Below are positions 19,432 through 28,673 of a stretch of 64,000 bases of DNA, one piece after another. The first letter of the stretch is position 1, and each line of letters begins with the position of its first letter. Source of the DNA: Pseudomonas sp. R28(2017) (GTDB lineage: Bacteria > Pseudomonadota > Gammaproteobacteria > Pseudomonadales > Pseudomonadaceae); the NCBI RefSeq assembly GCF_002112505.1, contig NZ_NEHW01000007.1, positions 62,001-126,000 on the forward strand, written 5' to 3'. Under the pieces are notes generated by a model, which did no database searches, was not told where the DNA came from, and saw only the letters and a program-made list of their open reading frames with translations. The position numbers and the translations under genes are program-made.

Positions 19432-19728
19432 TCAGGCGTAGGTGTCGATGAACCGCCCGAGCATTTCGTCGGAAGCCTTGGCCACTTTTGCACCGAGTTC
19501 GACCTCGGTCTTGCCCAGGGCCAATTGCACGGTGCTGGTTGCCAGGTCCATCTGCTGGCTGCGGTCGACCCCACGCAGGCGCTCGGCCTGGAAGTCGCTG
19601 GACTGGCTGGTGGCGGCGCGCTCGACCGAGGCGTTGGCAATTTGCCCAGCGGCCTGATCGACACGGTTCTGGCCGTTGTAGATGGCGTTGAGGCCCGCGT
19701 AATACGCGGTGCTGCCGGTGATTTCCAT
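19432..19728 (-). CDS. Small protein resembling flagellar rod/hook termini
   Basis: 98 residues, no signal peptide. The N terminus (STAYYAGLNAIYNGQNRVDQAAGQIANASV) resembles the N-terminal helix of flagellar rod/hook proteins (a helix ending in xxIANAST), and the C terminus (LALGKTEVELGAKVAKASDEML) resembles their C-terminal helix (QANAKVIKTADEML). The globular middle of a rod protein is missing. The ribosome site GGAG lies 7 bases before the ATG. It is not near flagellar genes but beside the biotin operon. Function is unknown; the similarity is by eye and the family assignment is inference. Confidence 0.7.
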   Translation of the reverse strand: MEITGSTAYYAGLNAIYNGQNRVDQAAGQIANASVERAATSQSSDFQAERLRGVDRSQQMDLATSTVQLALGKTEVELGAKVAKASDEMLGRFIDTYA

Positions 19729-19810
19729 GTCAGAACTCCAATGACGCTGGATATGAACAGGGCCAATTAAAGCAGGCCAGGCACGAAAAGGCCCGTTTAA
19801 ATCCCTAATG

Positions 19811-19838
19811 GCCCCGTGCTACTTGATAGGCCACGGGC
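19811..19838 (-). terminator. Weak hairpin after bioD
   Basis: Inverted repeat GCCCGTG/CACGGGGC with a 13-base loop, 15 bases past the bioD stop on the minus strand. No clear T-run, so a weak candidate end for the bio operon. Confidence 0.35.
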
Positions 19839-19852
19839 ATACCTGGCAACGC

Positions 19853-20533
19853 TCAATCCAGCAGGTCGAGCTGCAGGTGCTCCGCCACTGCATCCGCCGT
19901 TGCCTGCTTGAGCTTCGGCACCCGCCCCAGGCAAGGCGCTGGCAAGCGCTCTGCCAGGCTGGCCAGGTTTTCTTCCAGGCGCGAAGTCCGCGGTTCGATG
20001 ATGTTCGCCACCCAGCCAGCCAGCTGCAGCCCGTCCCGGGCTATCGCCTCGGCACTGAGCAAGGCATGGTTGATGCAGCCCAGCCGTACCCCGACCACCA
20101 GGATGACCGGCAGCTTGAGGGCGATAGCCAGGTCCGACAGGTTGGCGTGATTGGACAATGGCACTCGCCAACCGCCCGCACCTTCGACCAGGGTGAAGTC
20201 CGCCCCCTGGTCCAGCACATGGCGCATGGCCTTGGACAACACACCTACTTCCAGCGCAATGCCCGCCTCCCGGGCAGCCACATGCGGGGCAATGGCCGGC
20301 TCGAAGGCAAACGGGTTGACCTCTTCGTAAGCGAGCTTGACCGAGCTTTCGTCGATCAGCGCCTGGGCATCGCTGTTGCGCAGGCCTTTTGGCGTCACGG
20401 TGCAGCCCGAAGCCACCGGCTTCGCGCCCAAGGTACTCAGCCCTTGCAGCCGCGCCGCATGCAGCAGCCCGGCGGCGATGGTGGTCTTGCCGACATCGGT
20501 GTCGGTCCCGGCGATGAAATAGGCCTGGCTCAT
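19853..20533 (-). CDS. bioD: Dethiobiotin synthetase BioD
   Basis: 226 residues. The P-loop GTDTDVGKTT is at residues 9-18 (Lys16). It forms the ureido ring of dethiobiotin from 7,8-diaminopelargonate, CO2 and ATP in the cytoplasm. Family segments include GAKPVASGC and VEGAGGWRVPLS. It is the last gene of the bioB-F-H-C-D operon, 10 bases after bioC. Confidence 0.96.
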   Translation of the reverse strand: MSQAYFIAGTDTDVGKTTIAAGLLHAARLQGLSTLGAKPVASGCTVTPKGLRNSDAQALIDESSVKLAYEEVNPFAFEPAIAPHVAAREAGIALEVGVLSKAMRHVLDQGADFTLVEGAGGWRVPLSNHANLSDLAIALKLPVILVVGVRLGCINHALLSAEAIARDGLQLAGWVANIIEPRTSRLEENLASLAERLPAPCLGRVPKLKQATADAVAEHLQLDLLD

Positions 20534-20543
20534 GTCGCTCCTC

Positions 20544-21362
20544 TCATGCCTGTGGCTTGCGCATCACACCATAGACCACCTGGTAGGTGGCGGGCAGCCC
20601 CTGGGGCTGGCGAAACGCTTCGTAGGCCTGCAGAAGGCCTTGCATGCGCGCCCGGCCGGTCAGGCCAGAGGGCCGCCCGGGGTTGAGGTTGTGGGCGCCC
20701 AGGGCCTTGAGCTCATGGGTCAGGCTACGCACATCGGGGTAGTGCAGCACATGCGGCTGACGCTGCAGGCTGAGCTGTTCAAGGCCACTGGCAGCACACA
20801 GGCGCTGATAGTCTTCAAACCTGCGGAAGCGATTGACATGCACCATGCCATCCACCGCCTGCCAGCTGGCGCGCAACTCATCGAGCGTACCGACGCACAG
20901 GCTGCTGAAGGCCAGCACGCCACCCGGGCGCAGTACGCGCCGGGCCTCGTCCAGCACACTGGCGAAGTGGCCGCACCACTGCACCGCGAGGCTGGTGAAC
21001 ACCAGGTCGACGCAGGCATCGCCCAGCGGCAGGCGCTCGGCATCACCGGCAACATGGTAGTGCGCCCCGCCGCGCTCGCCACGGGCATGGCGCAACATGC
21101 CTTCGGCGATATCCACAGCCACACCGGTTGCCTGTTCGAAGCGTTCACCGAGCACCCGGCTGAAATACCCGGTGCCACTGCCAAGGTCCAGCCAGCGTGT
21201 CGGCGCCAGGTCATCGGGCAACTGGTTCAGCAAGCTCACGCCCACGGCGCGCTGCAGGGCCGCGACGCTGTCGTAGCTGGCCGCCGCACGGGAGAACGAG
21301 GCGGCCACCTGGCGCTTGTCCGGCAACGCGCCGGGCAGGGTTGGACGGGAAAGGTCAGTCAT
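20544..21362 (-). CDS. bioC: Malonyl-ACP O-methyltransferase BioC
   Basis: 272 residues. SAM-dependent class I methyltransferase with glycine-rich motif [20 protein letters not shown] and motif D-A-C-V-D-L-V-F. It methylates the free carboxyl of malonyl-ACP so that fatty acid synthesis can build the pimeloyl chain. The ATG at 21362 overlaps the last 8 bases of bioH, consistent with coupling; the upstream open extension of 34 codons is antisense-like and unlikely. Confidence 0.94.
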   Translation of the reverse strand: MTDLSRPTLPGALPDKRQVAASFSRAAASYDSVAALQRAVGVSLLNQLPDDLAPTRWLDLGSGTGYFSRVLGERFEQATGVAVDIAEGMLRHARGERGGAHYHVAGDAERLPLGDACVDLVFTSLAVQWCGHFASVLDEARRVLRPGGVLAFSSLCVGTLDELRASWQAVDGMVHVNRFRRFEDYQRLCAASGLEQLSLQRQPHVLHYPDVRSLTHELKALGAHNLNPGRPSGLTGRARMQGLLQAYEAFRQPQGLPATYQVVYGVMRKPQA

Positions 21363-22086
21363 CGCCACTCTCATGCAGGAAACTCTTGATGCCCGCCGCC
21401 AGCTCCTGTGGATATTCCAGCAGGAAGGCATGGGAACTGTCTTCGACCAGGCCGACTTCCACATCGGGCAGCAGCTCGCTCAGCGCCTTGGCCGCCTCGG
21501 CCGGCACCAGCGCGTCGCTGCCGGCGAACAGGTGCAACTGCGGGCCGCCATAGGCCTGCAGTGCTTCACGGGTATCGAGCTGCGCCAGCACTTCAAGGCC
21601 GGTGGCCAGGTACAGCGGATCGGTGTCTGGCACCCCGACACCCAGTTGGCGCAGCAGCGTGCGCGGTTGCAGGGCACCTTCGCTGCACAGCGTGCGGAAG
21701 CGCTTGAGGGTCACCGAGGTGTGGCTGCGGCAACCGTCGAGGAAGGTGCCGAAGGTGTCGTCGGCCATGCCGTGGGGCCAGCCGGGGCGGGCCACGAAAC
21801 TGGGGTTGCTGCCCAAGGTCAGCAAGCCGCAGCAATGGTCGCCGCGCTTGCGCGCCAGCTCGCTGGCGAGCATGCCGCCGAGCGACCAGCCACCCAGCCA
21901 GGTATCGCTGGGCAATTTGCGGTCAAGGTAGTCAACCCACGCCTGCACATCGGCATCGGCCAGTTCCGGCAGCGGCATCAGCTCGACCTGCAGGCGGGCA
22001 TCCTGGGCCCGCAGGCTGGCGGCGAGCGGCTCGAGGGCGGCGGTGCCCAAGCCCCAGCCGGGAAGAAGGATCAAACGGTTACGCAT
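21355..22086 (-). CDS. bioH: Pimeloyl-ACP methyl ester esterase BioH
   Basis: 243 residues, alpha/beta hydrolase. Nucleophile Ser68 in GGWSLGG, with candidate Asp in AGSDALVP and His in [12 protein letters not shown]. It releases pimeloyl-ACP by hydrolysing the methyl ester added by BioC, which matches its place directly before bioC. The ATG at 22086 has GGAGG 6 bases upstream and overlaps the end of bioF by 8 bases. Confidence 0.95.
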   Translation of the reverse strand: MRNRLILLPGWGLGTAALEPLAASLRAQDARLQVELMPLPELADADVQAWVDYLDRKLPSDTWLGGWSLGGMLASELARKRGDHCCGLLTLGSNPSFVARPGWPHGMADDTFGTFLDGCRSHTSVTLKRFRTLCSEGALQPRTLLRQLGVGVPDTDPLYLATGLEVLAQLDTREALQAYGGPQLHLFAGSDALVPAEAAKALSELLPDVEVGLVEDSSHAFLLEYPQELAAGIKSFLHESGDD

Positions 22087-23251
22087 CGGCGGCCTCCAGC
22101 TGTGGATAACACTCGGCCAATGCATTCAACAATAGCTGCACCTGCGCCTCGCTGTGCGCCGCGCTCAGGGTGACCCGCAGGCGGGCACTGCCGGCAGGCA
22201 CGGTGGGCGGGCGGATGGCGGTCACCAGCAGGCCACGGTCACGCAGCATGCGCGACAGCTTGAGGGCCTGGGCACTGTCGCCGATCAGGATCGGCTGGAT
22301 CGGCGTCGGGCTGTCCATCAGCTGCAGGCCGATTTGCCCGGCCCCCTCACGGAACTGGCGAATCAGCGCGGCCAGGTGCTCGCTGCGCCAGGTTTCGCGG
22401 CGCAGCAGCTCCAGGCTCTTGAGCGTGGCGCAGGCCAGCGCCGGGGGCTGGCTGGTGGTGTAGATGTACGGACGGGCGAACTGCACCAGTGCTTCGATCA
22501 GCTCCTCACTGCCGGCGACGAAGGCACCGGCGGTGCCACAGGCCTTGCCCAAGGTGCCGATCAGCACCGGCACCTCGTCGATGCCCAGGCCGAAGTGCTC
22601 GACGATGCCGCCACCTTGCTTGCCCAAGGTGCCCAGGCCATGGGCGTCGTCGACCATCAGCCAGGCACCACGTGCGCGTGCGACGCTGGCCAGCGCGGGC
22701 AGGTCGGCGAGGTCGCCATCCATGCTGAACACGCCGTCAGTCACCACCAGCGTGTTGCCGGTGGCCTTGCCCAGGCGGTTGGCCAGGCTGGTAGCGTCGT
22801 TGTGCAGGTAGCGGCTGAAACGCGCACCGCTGAGCAACCCGCCATCGAGCAGCGACGCGTGATTGAGGCGGTCCTGCAGCACGGTGTCGCCCTGCCCCAC
22901 CAGTGCGGTGATGGCGCCAAGGTTGGCCATGTAGCCTGTGGAAAATAGCAGCGCGCGCGGGCGGCCGGTCAGTTCGGCCAGCGCCTCTTCGACGGCATGG
23001 TGCGGCGCGCTGTGGCCGACCACCAGGTGCGAGGCACCGCCACCGACACCCCAGCGTTCGGCGCCAGCCTGCCAGGCGGTGATCACTTCAGGGTGGTTGG
23101 CCAGCCCCAGGTAGTCATTGCTGCAGAAGGCCAGCAACCGCTGGCCGTCGACCACGACCTCAGGCCCCTGTGGGCTCTCCAGCAATGGCCGCTGCCGATA
23201 CAGGTCTGCGGCGCGCCGTTCGGCCAGGCGCGCCGCCAGGTCGAAGGCCAT
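22079..23251 (-). CDS. bioF: 8-amino-7-oxononanoate synthase BioF
   Basis: 390 residues, PLP enzyme of the alpha-oxoamine synthase family. It condenses pimeloyl-ACP with L-alanine. Motifs: [15 protein letters not shown], substrate/PLP segment [15 protein letters not shown] and PLP-lysine segment [12 protein letters not shown]. The ATG at 23251 comes 1 base after the bioB stop, so translation is coupled. Confidence 0.96.
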   Translation of the reverse strand: MAFDLAARLAERRAADLYRQRPLLESPQGPEVVVDGQRLLAFCSNDYLGLANHPEVITAWQAGAERWGVGGGASHLVVGHSAPHHAVEEALAELTGRPRALLFSTGYMANLGAITALVGQGDTVLQDRLNHASLLDGGLLSGARFSRYLHNDATSLANRLGKATGNTLVVTDGVFSMDGDLADLPALASVARARGAWLMVDDAHGLGTLGKQGGGIVEHFGLGIDEVPVLIGTLGKACGTAGAFVAGSEELIEALVQFARPYIYTTSQPPALACATLKSLELLRRETWRSEHLAALIRQFREGAGQIGLQLMDSPTPIQPILIGDSAQALKLSRMLRDRGLLVTAIRPPTVPAGSARLRVTLSAAHSEAQVQLLLNALAECYPQLEAADA

Positions 23252-23252
23252 C

Positions 23253-24311
23253 TCAGGCCGTTGCTGCGTCGTAGAACAGCTCGCTGCTGCGTTGCTCGAC
23301 CAGGGCCTGCTCGATAGCCGCCTGGTGCACCTCGTCGGCATGCTCTTCGCGCGCTTCAGGCTTGATGCCCAGGCGGGCGAACAGTTGCATGTCCTTGTCG
23401 GCCTGCGGGTTGGCGGTGGTCAGCAGTTTCTCGCCGTAGAAGATCGAGTTGGCGCCAGCCATGAAGGCCAATGCCTGCATCTGCTCGTTCATCTGCTCGC
23501 GCCCGGCGGACAGGCGCACGTGCGACTTGGGCATGAGGATACGGGCGACCGCCAGCATGCGGATGAAGTCGAACGGGTCGACGTCCTCCTCCTCGGCCAG
23601 CGGGGTACCGGCGACCTTGACCAGCATGTTGATCGGCACCGACTCCGGGTGCTCGGGCAAGTTGGCCAGCTGGATCAGCAGCCCGGCGCGGTCGTCCAGC
23701 GACTCGCCCATGCCGAGGATGCCGCCGGAGCAGATCTTCATCCCGGCGTCACGCACGTAGGCCAGGGTCTGCAGGCGCTCGCCATAGGTACGGGTGGTGA
23801 TGATGCTGCCGTAGAATTCCGGCGAGGTGTCGAGGTTGTGGTTGTAGTAGTCCAGGCCCGCCTGGGCCAGGGCCACGGTCTGCTCCTGGTCGAGCTTGCC
23901 GAGGGTCATGCAGGTTTCCAGGCCCATGGCCTTGACGCCTTTGACCATCTCCAGCACGTAGGGCATGTCCTTGGCCGACGGGTGCTTCCAGGCCGCACCC
24001 ATGCAGAAGCGGGTGGAGCCTATCGCTTTGGCGCGCGCGGCTTCCTCGAGGACCTTCTGCACTTCCATCAGCTTCTGTTTTTCCAGCCCGGTGTTGTAGT
24101 GGCCGGACTGCGGACAATATTTGCAATCTTCCGGGCAGGCGCCGGTCTTGATCGACAGCAGCGTCGAAACCTGTACTCGGTTCGGGTCGAAATGCGCGCG
24201 GTGCACGCTCTGCGCCTGGAACAGCAGGTCATTGAAGGGCTGCTGGAACAATGCCTTGACCTCAGGCAGGGACCAGTCGTGACGTGTTGTTGCAGTTGTG
24301 CTGGCGCTCAT
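23253..24311 (-). CDS. bioB: Biotin synthase BioB
   Basis: 352 residues. Radical SAM cluster C59-x3-C63-x2-C66 (CPEDCKYC), followed by [12 protein letters not shown]. It inserts sulfur into dethiobiotin using a sacrificial [2Fe-2S] cluster. First gene of the operon; AAGGAAA precedes the ATG at 24311. Transcription probably starts from the short space to comF, under a BirA-type operator at 24406-24438. Confidence 0.97.
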   Translation of the reverse strand: MSASTTATTRHDWSLPEVKALFQQPFNDLLFQAQSVHRAHFDPNRVQVSTLLSIKTGACPEDCKYCPQSGHYNTGLEKQKLMEVQKVLEEAARAKAIGSTRFCMGAAWKHPSAKDMPYVLEMVKGVKAMGLETCMTLGKLDQEQTVALAQAGLDYYNHNLDTSPEFYGSIITTRTYGERLQTLAYVRDAGMKICSGGILGMGESLDDRAGLLIQLANLPEHPESVPINMLVKVAGTPLAEEEDVDPFDFIRMLAVARILMPKSHVRLSAGREQMNEQMQALAFMAGANSIFYGEKLLTTANPQADKDMQLFARLGIKPEAREEHADEVHQAAIEQALVEQRSSELFYDAATA

Positions 24312-24383
24312 CGGCGTTTCCTTGTTTAGGCTGTAACTGGCGCCGAGGCACAAGTGCCCGCCAGCGCATCACGGATAGCTCGC

Positions 24384-24412
24384 ATAGTCATGGAAGGCCT
24401 ATGAACTGTCAA
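24384..24412 (-). promoter_or_regulatory. Candidate bioB promoter
   Basis: On the minus strand a perfect -35 TTGACA (24407-24412) and a weak -10 GACTAT (24384-24389) with 17-bp spacing; the -35 is covered by the left half of the BirA-type operator. The -10 matches only 3 of 6 consensus bases. Confidence 0.45.
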
Positions 24413-25138
24413 CCTTGGTTAAAAGCACTGGTTTACAAGTGTATAAATATTAACCATACCTGTTTGCTGTGCAATGAAACTGCCGAACAGCACTATCCAC
24501 TGTGTGTGCCCTGCGAGCAGGAGCTGCCCTGGCTCAATGATCACTGCCTGCGCTGCGCCTTGCCCTTGCCGATGGCCGGCCTGATCTGCGCCCAGTGCAG
24601 CCGCCGCCCGCCAGCCTTCGATGAGGTGGTTGCGCCCTGGCACTATGGGTTTCCGCTGGACACGCTGATCAGCCGCTTCAAGCACAACAGCCAATGGCCG
24701 CTGGGTCGGCTGATGGCCGAAATGCTGAGCCTGAACCTGCGCCACCGCTTTCAGGAAGGCCTGCCCAAACCCGACCTGCTGCTGCCCGTACCGCTGGCGC
24801 GGCGTCGACTGCGCGAGCGGGGCTTCAACCAGGCCGGCATGCTCGGGCGTTGGCTGTCGCAAGCACTGGCTATTGGATGCGATGAGCGTTTGTTGCTGCG
24901 CACGCGAGAAACACCGGCTCAACAACACCTGGATGCCCGGGCACGCCAGCGCAATCTGCGCCGGGCGTTCGCGCTGGCCAGCGCGGCATCGCTCAAAGGC
25001 AGGCACGTCGCCGTGATCGATGACGTGCTGACCACCGGGGCCACCGCCCAGGCTATCGCGCAACTGCTGCGTCAGGCCGGTGCGCGAAGGATCGATGTGT
25101 ATTGCCTGGCACGTACGGCAAAACCGGGGCAAGCTTGA
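24401..25138 (+). CDS. comF: ComF family phosphoribosyltransferase-like protein
   Basis: 245 residues. The N terminus has paired cysteines of a zinc finger (CLLC, CVPC, CLRC, CAQC between about residues 21 and 66), and the C terminus has a type I phosphoribosyltransferase PRPP-binding motif (VAVIDDVLTTGATAQAI). ComF proteins are linked to DNA uptake in competent bacteria; in pseudomonads the role is undefined. The ATG at 24401 has GGAAGG close upstream. The first ~20 codons are more AT-rich than the rest because they contain the biotin operator. Confidence 0.9.
   Translation: MNCQPWLKALVYKCININHTCLLCNETAEQHYPLCVPCEQELPWLNDHCLRCALPLPMAGLICAQCSRRPPAFDEVVAPWHYGFPLDTLISRFKHNSQWPLGRLMAEMLSLNLRHRFQEGLPKPDLLLPVPLARRRLRERGFNQAGMLGRWLSQALAIGCDERLLLRTRETPAQQHLDARARQRNLRRAFALASAASLKGRHVAVIDDVLTTGATAQAIAQLLRQAGARRIDVYCLARTAKPGQA
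24406..24438. promoter_or_regulatory. BirA biotin operator (bioO-like) inside comF
   Basis: Inverted half-sites CTGTCAACC (24406-24414) and GGTTTACAA (24430-24438) separated by 15 bases. The known proteobacterial BirA site is TTGTAAACC, 14-16 bases, then GGTTTACAA; this matches 7/9 and 9/9. BirA bound to biotinyl-AMP here would cover the bioB -35. The site lies within codons 2-13 of the divergent comF gene. Confidence 0.85.
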
Positions 25139-25164
25139 CGGGTCAGTTTCAGATAGGCGCCACC

Positions 25165-25929
25165 ATGTCCCTGCCCGCTCTCCTCACCCAGCACATCGCC
25201 CGTCGCCCGCAGCGCATCGCCCTGCTTCAGCATATTGCCGAACAAGGCTCGATCACCCGCGCGGCCAAGGCTGCCGGCATCAGCTACAAGGCAGCCTGGG
25301 ATGCGATCGATGAACTCAACAACCTGGCCAGCCAGCCCCTGGTCGAGCGCAGCACGGGCGGCCGAGGCGGGGGTGGCGCAAGGCTTTCGGCGGAGGGTGA
25401 GCGGGTGCTGCGCCTGTACCAGAAAGTGCAGGCACTGCAGGCGCAGATTCTCGAAGCGGCGGAAGAGTCCAGCGACCTCGACCTGCTAGGCCGCCTGATG
25501 CTGCGCACCAGTGCGCGCAACCAGTTGCAGGGGCAGGTCAGCGGGTTGCGCAGGGAGGGCCGCCATGACCGGGTCAGCCTGGCGCTGGGCGGCGGGCTGG
25601 AGATCGACGCGTTGATCACCCATGACAGCACGGCGCGGCTGGAGCTGACGCTGGGGGCCACGGTGATGGCACTGCTCAAGGCCGGGTGGGTGCAGTTGCT
25701 GGCAGCGGGTGATGAAGCCGAGGCCGACAGCAATGTGCTGAACGCCACCGTCGAAGAGGTGCTGACCGATGCTCAGGGCGACAGTGAAGTGCGGTTGGCG
25801 CTGGGCAATGGGCAGACGCTCTGTGCGTTTGCCGAGGCGCGCTGGCTGGCCGGGCAGGCCGTCAGTGAGGGGAGCAAAGTGCGTGTGCAGTTTCATCCAT
25901 CCTATGTGTTGCTCGGGGTGCCGGTTTAG
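25165..25929 (+). CDS. ModE-like molybdate-type regulator (wHTH + two TOBE domains)
   Basis: 254 residues. N-terminal LysR-type winged helix (about 15-110: LLQHIAEQGSITRAAKAAGISYKAAWDAI) with the ModE segment GGRGGGGARLSAEGER, then two tandem TOBE/Mop segments (about 125-185 and 195-250; SARNQLQGQVSGLRREG and NATVEEVLTDAQGDSEVRLAL). This is the layout of ModE, which senses molybdate and represses its transport genes. No mod genes are in the window, so the target is elsewhere. The ribosome site is weak. Confidence 0.8.
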   Translation: MSLPALLTQHIARRPQRIALLQHIAEQGSITRAAKAAGISYKAAWDAIDELNNLASQPLVERSTGGRGGGGARLSAEGERVLRLYQKVQALQAQILEAAEESSDLDLLGRLMLRTSARNQLQGQVSGLRREGRHDRVSLALGGGLEIDALITHDSTARLELTLGATVMALLKAGWVQLLAAGDEAEADSNVLNATVEEVLTDAQGDSEVRLALGNGQTLCAFAEARWLAGQAVSEGSKVRVQFHPSYVLLGVPV

Positions 25930-25988
25930 CCTGGGCAGGCCATGGAATGGGTTACCATGCCGACATGTCGCCCATCCCCGGAGCCCCC

Positions 25989-26963
25989 ATGTCCCACCCC
26001 TTCGACACCCTCACCCCCGACCTGGTCCTGGACGCCGTGGAAAGCCTGGGTTTTCTCAGCGATGCCCGGGTGCTGGCGCTGAACAGCTATGAGAACCGCG
26101 TCTATCAGGTGGGCATCGAAGATTCGCAACCGTTGATCGCCAAGTTCTACCGCCCGGGCCGCTGGAGCGATGCGGCGATCCTCGAAGAGCACCAGTTCAC
26201 CGCCGAGCTCGCCGACTGCGAAGTGCCGGTGGTCGCGCCGTTGCCACACGGTGGCCAGACCCTGTTCGAACACAAGGGCTTCCGCTTCACCCTGTTCCCG
26301 CGCCGTGGCGGCCACGCGCCGGAGCCTGGCAACCTTGACCAACTCTACCGCCTCGGCCAGCTGCTCGGCCGCCTGCATGCCGTGGGGGCCGCGCGCCCGT
26401 TCGAACACCGTGAAGCGCTGGCTGTGGACAACTTCGGCCACGCCTCGCTGAACACCCTGCTCGACGGTGGCTTCGTCCCCAAGGAGCTGCTGCCCGCTTT
26501 CGAGTCCGTGGCTCGCCACCTGCTCGAGCGGGTCGAGGATGCCTACGCCCGCACCCCGCACCAGGTCATCCGCCTGCATGGCGACCTGCACCCCGGCAAC
26601 CTGATGCACCGCGACGAGGTGTACCACGTGGTCGACCTCGATGACTGCCGCATGGGCCCTGCGGTGCAGGACCTGTGGATGATGCTCGCCGGCAGCCGCG
26701 AGGAACGCCTGGGGCAACTGGCCGAACTGGTCGACGGCTACAACGAGTTCCACGACTTCGACCCGCGCGAACTGGCCCTCATCGAACCCTTGCGCGCCCT
26801 GCGCCAGCTGCATTACAGCGCCTGGCTGGCACGACGCTGGGATGATCCGGCGTTCCCGCCGAGCTTCCCGTGGTTCGGCCAGCCGCGCTATTGGGGTGAC
26901 CAGATCCTCGCGTTGCGCGAGCAACTGGCAGCACTGGACGAGCAACCACTGAAATTGTTCTAG
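25989..26963 (+). CDS. srkA: Stress response kinase A (SrkA/YihE)
   Basis: 324 residues, APH/choline-kinase-like fold. The catalytic motif H197-G-D199-LHPGN204 is followed by the metal-binding DLDD of VVDLDDCRMGPAVQDLWMML. SrkA is a Ser/Thr protein kinase that protects E. coli from stress-induced death. The ATG at 25989 has GGAG 5 bases upstream; an in-frame ATG at 25947 is less supported. Confidence 0.92.
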   Translation: MSHPFDTLTPDLVLDAVESLGFLSDARVLALNSYENRVYQVGIEDSQPLIAKFYRPGRWSDAAILEEHQFTAELADCEVPVVAPLPHGGQTLFEHKGFRFTLFPRRGGHAPEPGNLDQLYRLGQLLGRLHAVGAARPFEHREALAVDNFGHASLNTLLDGGFVPKELLPAFESVARHLLERVEDAYARTPHQVIRLHGDLHPGNLMHRDEVYHVVDLDDCRMGPAVQDLWMMLAGSREERLGQLAELVDGYNEFHDFDPRELALIEPLRALRQLHYSAWLARRWDDPAFPPSFPWFGQPRYWGDQILALREQLAALDEQPLKLF

Positions 26964-27018
26964 AAGCAAGCGCGCCTCTGTCTACAATAGGCCTCGCTTT
27001 ACTGAGCAAGGACTCTCC

Positions 27019-27906
27019 ATGCACGCTGCAAACCCGCGCCGCGGGTACCTTCTGGGCCTTGGCGCCTACATCATCTGGGGCTTGTTCCCACTGTACTTCA
27101 AAGCTATCCAGAGCGTTCCGGCGGTGGAGATCATCGTCCATCGGGTGCTCTGGTCGGCGCTGTTCGGTTCACTGTTGCTGCTGGTGTGGAAGCACCCCGG
27201 CTGGTGGCGCGAGCTGCGCGAGAACCCGCGCCGGCTGGCAATTTTGGCCCTGAGCGGTACCTTGATCGCCGGCAACTGGCTGACGTATGTCTGGGCGGTG
27301 AACAACGGGCGCATGCTCGAAGCCAGCCTGGGTTACTACATCAACCCGTTGATCAATGTACTGCTGGGCATGCTGCTGCTCGGCGAGCGCCTGCGCCGCC
27401 TGCAATGGCTGGCGGTGGCCATGGCGGCGGTGGGCGTTGCGCAGCAGGTATGGCAGGTGGGCAGCCTGCCGTGGGTGTCGCTGGCACTGGCCCTGAGCTT
27501 CGGTTTCTATGGCCTGATCCGCAAACAGGCACCGGTAGCGGCGCTGCCCGGCCTGGTGGTGGAAACCTGGATGCTGGTGCCGTTGGCATTGGGCTGGATG
27601 CTGCTGCACCCGGCGGCGATAAGCGCTCAGGCTGACTTCTACAGCACCAGCGAGGCGCTGTGGCTGATCGCGGCAGGGCCGGTAACACTGGTGCCGCTGG
27701 TGTGCTTCAACGCAGCAGCACGCCACCTGCCCTACACCACCCTGGGCTTCCTGCAATACCTGGCGCCAACCTTGGTGCTGCTGCAGGCGGTGCTGCTGTT
27801 CGATGAGCACCTGTCGTCGAGCAGCTTGATGGCGTTCCTGTTCATCTGGGCGGGGTTGGCGGTCTATAGCGTCGATGCCTGGCTCAATCTGCGCAAGCGC
27901 GCCTGA
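27019..27906 (+). CDS. rarD: RarD, EamA/DMT-family transporter
   Basis: 295 residues with about ten hydrophobic helices forming two EamA repeats (about 8-145 and 150-290). The N terminus (RRGYLLGLGAYIIWGLFPLYFKA) and IIVHRVLWSALF are typical of the RarD (chloramphenicol-sensitive protein) subfamily, inner-membrane permeases of unknown physiological substrate. A -10-like TACAAT lies at 26983-26988, 30 bases ahead of the gene. Confidence 0.92.
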   Translation: MHAANPRRGYLLGLGAYIIWGLFPLYFKAIQSVPAVEIIVHRVLWSALFGSLLLLVWKHPGWWRELRENPRRLAILALSGTLIAGNWLTYVWAVNNGRMLEASLGYYINPLINVLLGMLLLGERLRRLQWLAVAMAAVGVAQQVWQVGSLPWVSLALALSFGFYGLIRKQAPVAALPGLVVETWMLVPLALGWMLLHPAAISAQADFYSTSEALWLIAAGPVTLVPLVCFNAAARHLPYTTLGFLQYLAPTLVLLQAVLLFDEHLSSSSLMAFLFIWAGLAVYSVDAWLNLRKRA

Positions 27907-27926
27907 TCAAAAAACGATCAAAACCT

Positions 27927-27953
27927 TGCAGGCCACGTCGTTCGTGGCCTGCA
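27927..27953. terminator. Hairpin between convergent rarD and gcvR
   Basis: Perfect 11-bp stem TGCAGGCCACG/CGTGGCCTGCA with a 5-base loop. On the minus strand it is followed by a T-rich stretch, which suits termination of gcvR; on the plus strand there is no T-run. Confidence 0.6.
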
Positions 27954-27969
27954 GCAACATCTCCAAAGG

Positions 27970-28091
27970 TTATCCACACCCTCGTCCCCGTGCTTTGTGC
28001 ACAAGCGGCTGATTTCTGTACGTTTTTTGCTCAAACCTCGGGAAGGCTTGCCGTTGCTGGGCTGGCGAGGTGCACCCCCAGCTTATCCACA
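27970..28091. other. Two perfect DnaA-box 9-mers in the rarD-gcvR gap
   Basis: TTATCCACA occurs at 27970-27978 and again at 28083-28091, same orientation, 113 bases apart. The rest of this 248-base gap holds only the terminator hairpin and, at 28122-28146, half of a REP-like GGGGCGCGAAGCGGCCCC. Confidence 0.5.
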
Positions 28092-28154
28092 GGGCCGTCC
28101 CCGTGAAATCGGGATAACCGCCATGGGGCGCGAAGCGGCCCCGGCAATTGCAGA

Positions 28155-28673
28155 TCAATCCTCAGGCCGCAACTTCAACTCCACCATCAAATCGTCCGCC
28201 AGGCTTTCCAGCTTCTGCTGCAATTCGTCCAGCGACAACGTCAAAGGCAACGCCAGCAAGGCATCGGCATGGAACAGTGGCTCACTGCTCATCGGCGCCG
28301 GCCGCACTTCGGTGGTGAAGCGCTCCAGGTTCACCCCCTGGTCCGCCAGCAAGCGGGTGATATCGCGCACGATGCCTGGGCGGTCGTTGCCCACCAGCTC
28401 CATGGCAATCGGTTTCCAGGTGCATGACGGTTCGATGCCACTCTCGGCGATCAGCACGCGAATATCGTATTGCCCAAGCGCCTGCAGCGACTTCACCAGC
28501 TCGTCGTAGTTTTCCGCCGGCACCGCCACCCGCAGGATCCCGGCAAACTGCCCGGCCATCCGCGACATGCGGCTCTCCAGCCAGTTGCCGTTATGATCGG
28601 CGATGCACTGGGCAATGCGTTCGACCTGGCCGGCCTTGTCCGGGGCAATCACGGTCAATACAAGATGATCCAC
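28155..28673 (-). CDS. gcvR: GcvR-type regulator with two ACT domains
   Basis: 172 residues starting with GTG, preceded by AGAGGAAGG. Two ACT domains: residues about 1-75 (LVLTVIAPDKAGQVERIA) and 88-165 (MELVGNDRPGIVRDITRLL). It matches the glycine cleavage system repressor GcvR, which binds glycine and antagonises GcvA. No gcv genes are in the window. It stands alone. Confidence 0.88.
   Translation of the reverse strand: MDHLVLTVIAPDKAGQVERIAQCIADHNGNWLESRMSRMAGQFAGILRVAVPAENYDELVKSLQALGQYDIRVLIAESGIEPSCTWKPIAMELVGNDRPGIVRDITRLLADQGVNLERFTTEVRPAPMSSEPLFHADALLALPLTLSLDELQQKLESLADDLMVELKLRPED

Noticed and set aside
27970..28091. DnaA boxes considered as replication origin
   Set aside because: No dnaA/rpmH context, no AT-rich unwinding region and only two boxes.
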